Assembly: GCA_040386935.1 (NCBI GenBank)
Contig: JAZKEQ010000032.1
Location: forward strand, 1 to 24,732
Length of the DNA: 24,732 nt
Direction of reading: 5' to 3'
Source of the DNA: JABMMZ01 sp040386935
GTDB lineage: Bacteria > Bacteroidota > Bacteroidia > NS11-12g > UBA955
The translations under genes were made by a program, and so were the position numbers. Below are positions 24,089-24,732 of this stretch, one piece after another. The notes under the pieces are model-generated. The model searched no databases and was not told where the DNA came from. It saw only the letters and a program-made list of their open reading frames with translations. The first letter of the stretch is position 1; each line of letters opens with the position of its first letter.

Positions 24089-24390
24089 TTTGTGCCCGAC
24101 TGTAATTTTTGTTTGTATTTTATCAATTGAGATTTGAGCGCATCTTCAGCCTTATCAAGTGCTGATTCGAAGGTGCGATCGTGTTCTTCAACAAATAATG
24201 TTGAATTAGAGACGTTGAGTTTTATTTCTAGAATTTTATTGATTTTGTCATCTGTTTTTTGAACTTTAAGGTAAACTGAGGCATCAATGATTTTGTCATA
24301 AAAATGCTCGAGTTTGGCAAGCTTAGTTTCGATTAAATCTAACAGTTTGCGGTCGGCTTTGAAGTTGGTGTTTTGAAATACGATTTCCAT
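24085..24390 (-). CDS. hpf: short-form ribosome hibernation promoting factor (HPF/RaiA family)
   Basis: A 101-residue ribosome-binding protein of the HPF/RaiA (S30AE) family, which stabilises inactive ribosomes in slow growth. Family traits: MEIVFQNTNFKADRKLLDLIETKLAKLEHF, the strand ASVYLKVQK, the strand KILEIKLNV and the closing helix ESALDKAEDALKSQLIKYKQKL. Length fits the short form with one domain and no dimerisation tail. It lies downstream of the end of a probable xerC, an order common in Bacteroidota. The leader is long and holds a hairpin with a T tract and a 24-codon frame, so expression may be controlled after initiation. The gene runs tail-to-tail with the DUF3999-like gene. Confidence 0.93.
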   Translation of the reverse strand: MEIVFQNTNFKADRKLLDLIETKLAKLEHFYDKIIDASVYLKVQKTDDKINKILEIKLNVSNSTLFVEEHDRTFESALDKAEDALKSQLIKYKQKLQSGTN

Positions 24391-24402
24391 AATGGTTATT
24401 GA

Positions 24403-24477
24403 TTAAAATGTTGAAAAAAAGACGCTGAACCCCATAAAACATAGGTCTTGTGTTTGGTTCAGATTGATAAGGGTCAT
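24403..24477 (-). CDS. possible 24-codon upstream ORF in the hpf leader
   Basis: ATG at 24477 opens a frame of 24 codons (MTLINLNQTQDLCFMGFSVF, then FSTF) that ends 12 bp before the hpf start codon. It covers the whole hairpin, so ribosomes translating it would unfold the structure. No strong Shine-Dalgarno; the sequence before it is A-rich. It could equally be a chance frame. Confidence 0.25.
   Translation of the reverse strand: MTLINLNQTQDLCFMGFSVFFSTF
24414..24462 (-). terminator. terminator-like hairpin in the hpf leader (possible attenuator)
   Basis: On the minus strand CTGAACC...GGTTCAG outer arms (24462-24456 and 24431-24425 by position; the arms read GGTTCAG/CTGAACC) continue into inner arms AAACA/TGTTT (24455-24451 and 24441-24437) around a 9-nt loop, with a 5-nt bulge on the second side. 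The T tract (24420-24414) follows after CGTC. It lies 24 bp upstream of the hpf ATG and downstream of the only good promoter, which suggests attenuation rather than the end of the xerC transcript. Confidence 0.45.
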
Positions 24478-24604
24478 TTGTTGGTTTTCTTTAATTTGAA
24501 TTGGTTATGTAGATTATCATCATAATTAAAGAAGTGCTTAAGGAGGGTGGGAGATTTGCATATATAAATTGTTCTTAAAAAGCTACAATTCGATAACCTT
24601 ATTT

Positions 24605-24635
24605 CAAATGTATAATACAAAAATGAGTATTCAAA
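24605..24635 (-). promoter_or_regulatory. promoter of hpf
   Basis: On the minus strand TTTG (24635-24632), a 19-nt spacer and TACATTTG (24612-24605) match the Bacteroidota consensus fully. Start of transcription would be near 24599, about 208 nt before the hpf ATG. A second TAATTTTG overlaps the -33 element. Confidence 0.65.
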
Positions 24636-24701
24636 ATTAAATATCTAAAAACTGTGAATAAGACGATTGAACGCGTGAATATCAGGATGAAGTCTGTTTG
24701 A

Positions 24702-24732
24702 CTAGTCTTTTTTGCTGCGAGGGTGCGCTTTT
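24702..24732 (-). CDS. C-terminal end of a probable tyrosine recombinase (XerC-like), partial
   Basis: The last ten codons before a TAG stop (24704-24702) read KAHPRSKKD and stop. Bacteroidota XerC-type recombinases end with a similar 'xxxAHPR(S/A)' tail, and hpf is commonly found directly downstream of xerC in this phylum. Only nine residues are visible, so the call rests mainly on that tail and gene order. XerC resolves chromosome dimers at dif. Confidence 0.55.
   Translation of the reverse strand, partial: KAHPRSKKD

Larger units (their letters stand above)
24391..24701. other. 311-bp leader/intergenic region upstream of hpf
   Basis: No complete long gene is seen. On the minus strand it contains the hpf promoter (24605-24635), a roughly 200-nt leader, two short frames (10 codons, MMIIYITNSN, just downstream of the middle, and 24 codons at 24403-24477) and a terminator-like hairpin (24425-24462) with a T7 tract. 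I see no tRNA. Confidence 0.6.

Noticed and set aside
1..24732. CRISPR arrays, transposases, tRNA or rRNA genes
   Set aside because: Looked for repeated spacers, transposase motifs, tRNA-like cloverleaf arms with CCA ends and conserved rRNA stretches; none was convincing.

Overview
The window looks like the chromosome of a member of the phylum Bacteroidota, probably a Chitinophagia/Sphingobacteriia-type organism. Evidence: AT-rich DNA with few Shine-Dalgarno sequences; a secreted protein with a C-terminal type IX secretion (T9SS) sorting domain; several promoters of the Bacteroidota form TTG-N19/20-TAnnTTTG; and many proteins of Bacteroidota type (short HPF beside the end of a probable XerC, DUF2339, PAS-rich histidine kinase with the HNLRSP H-box). 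Phylum is fairly secure; anything finer is a guess. No rRNA, tRNA, insertion sequence or CRISPR array was recognised.

Layout. Positions 1-5356 are on the minus strand and concern the cell envelope: a lipid-transport ABC pair (MlaF-like ATPase cut by the window edge, MlaE-like permease), two small membrane proteins, a YihY/BrkB membrane protein and a large AsmA/DUF748-like protein. Positions 5454-11244, also minus, are accessory in character: a Fic-domain protein with an unusual C-terminal extension and a repeated operator-like dyad at its promoter, a small cysteine-rich exported protein, and a HipB-HipA module whose third gene is a 659-residue exported protein of unknown function.

From 11583 the strand switches to plus. 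A signalling block follows: a LytTR response regulator, a T9SS-exported protein, a four-PAS hybrid-type sensor kinase and an overlapping single-domain receiver. Between the LytTR gene and the exported-protein gene lie three direct repeats with 20-21 bp period that resemble LytTR-binding boxes, followed by a TAnnTTTG element, so the regulator probably controls its neighbour. Next come housekeeping genes: a ZIP metal transporter, pssA, purS, a BaiN/HI0933-type flavoprotein, and the DUF2339/DUF3999-like membrane pair. The right end holds hpf on the minus strand, with a long leader containing a terminator-like hairpin and a small upstream ORF, and the last codons of a probable xerC.

The observations most worth checking are the LytTR-box array (12303-12352), the hpf leader (24391-24600), the operator-like repeats at the fic and hipBA promoters, the hipBA third gene, and the possible leaderless pssA transcript. 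No clear previously undescribed multi-gene system was proven; the best candidates are the hipBA three-gene operon and the LytTR/T9SS/kinase locus.
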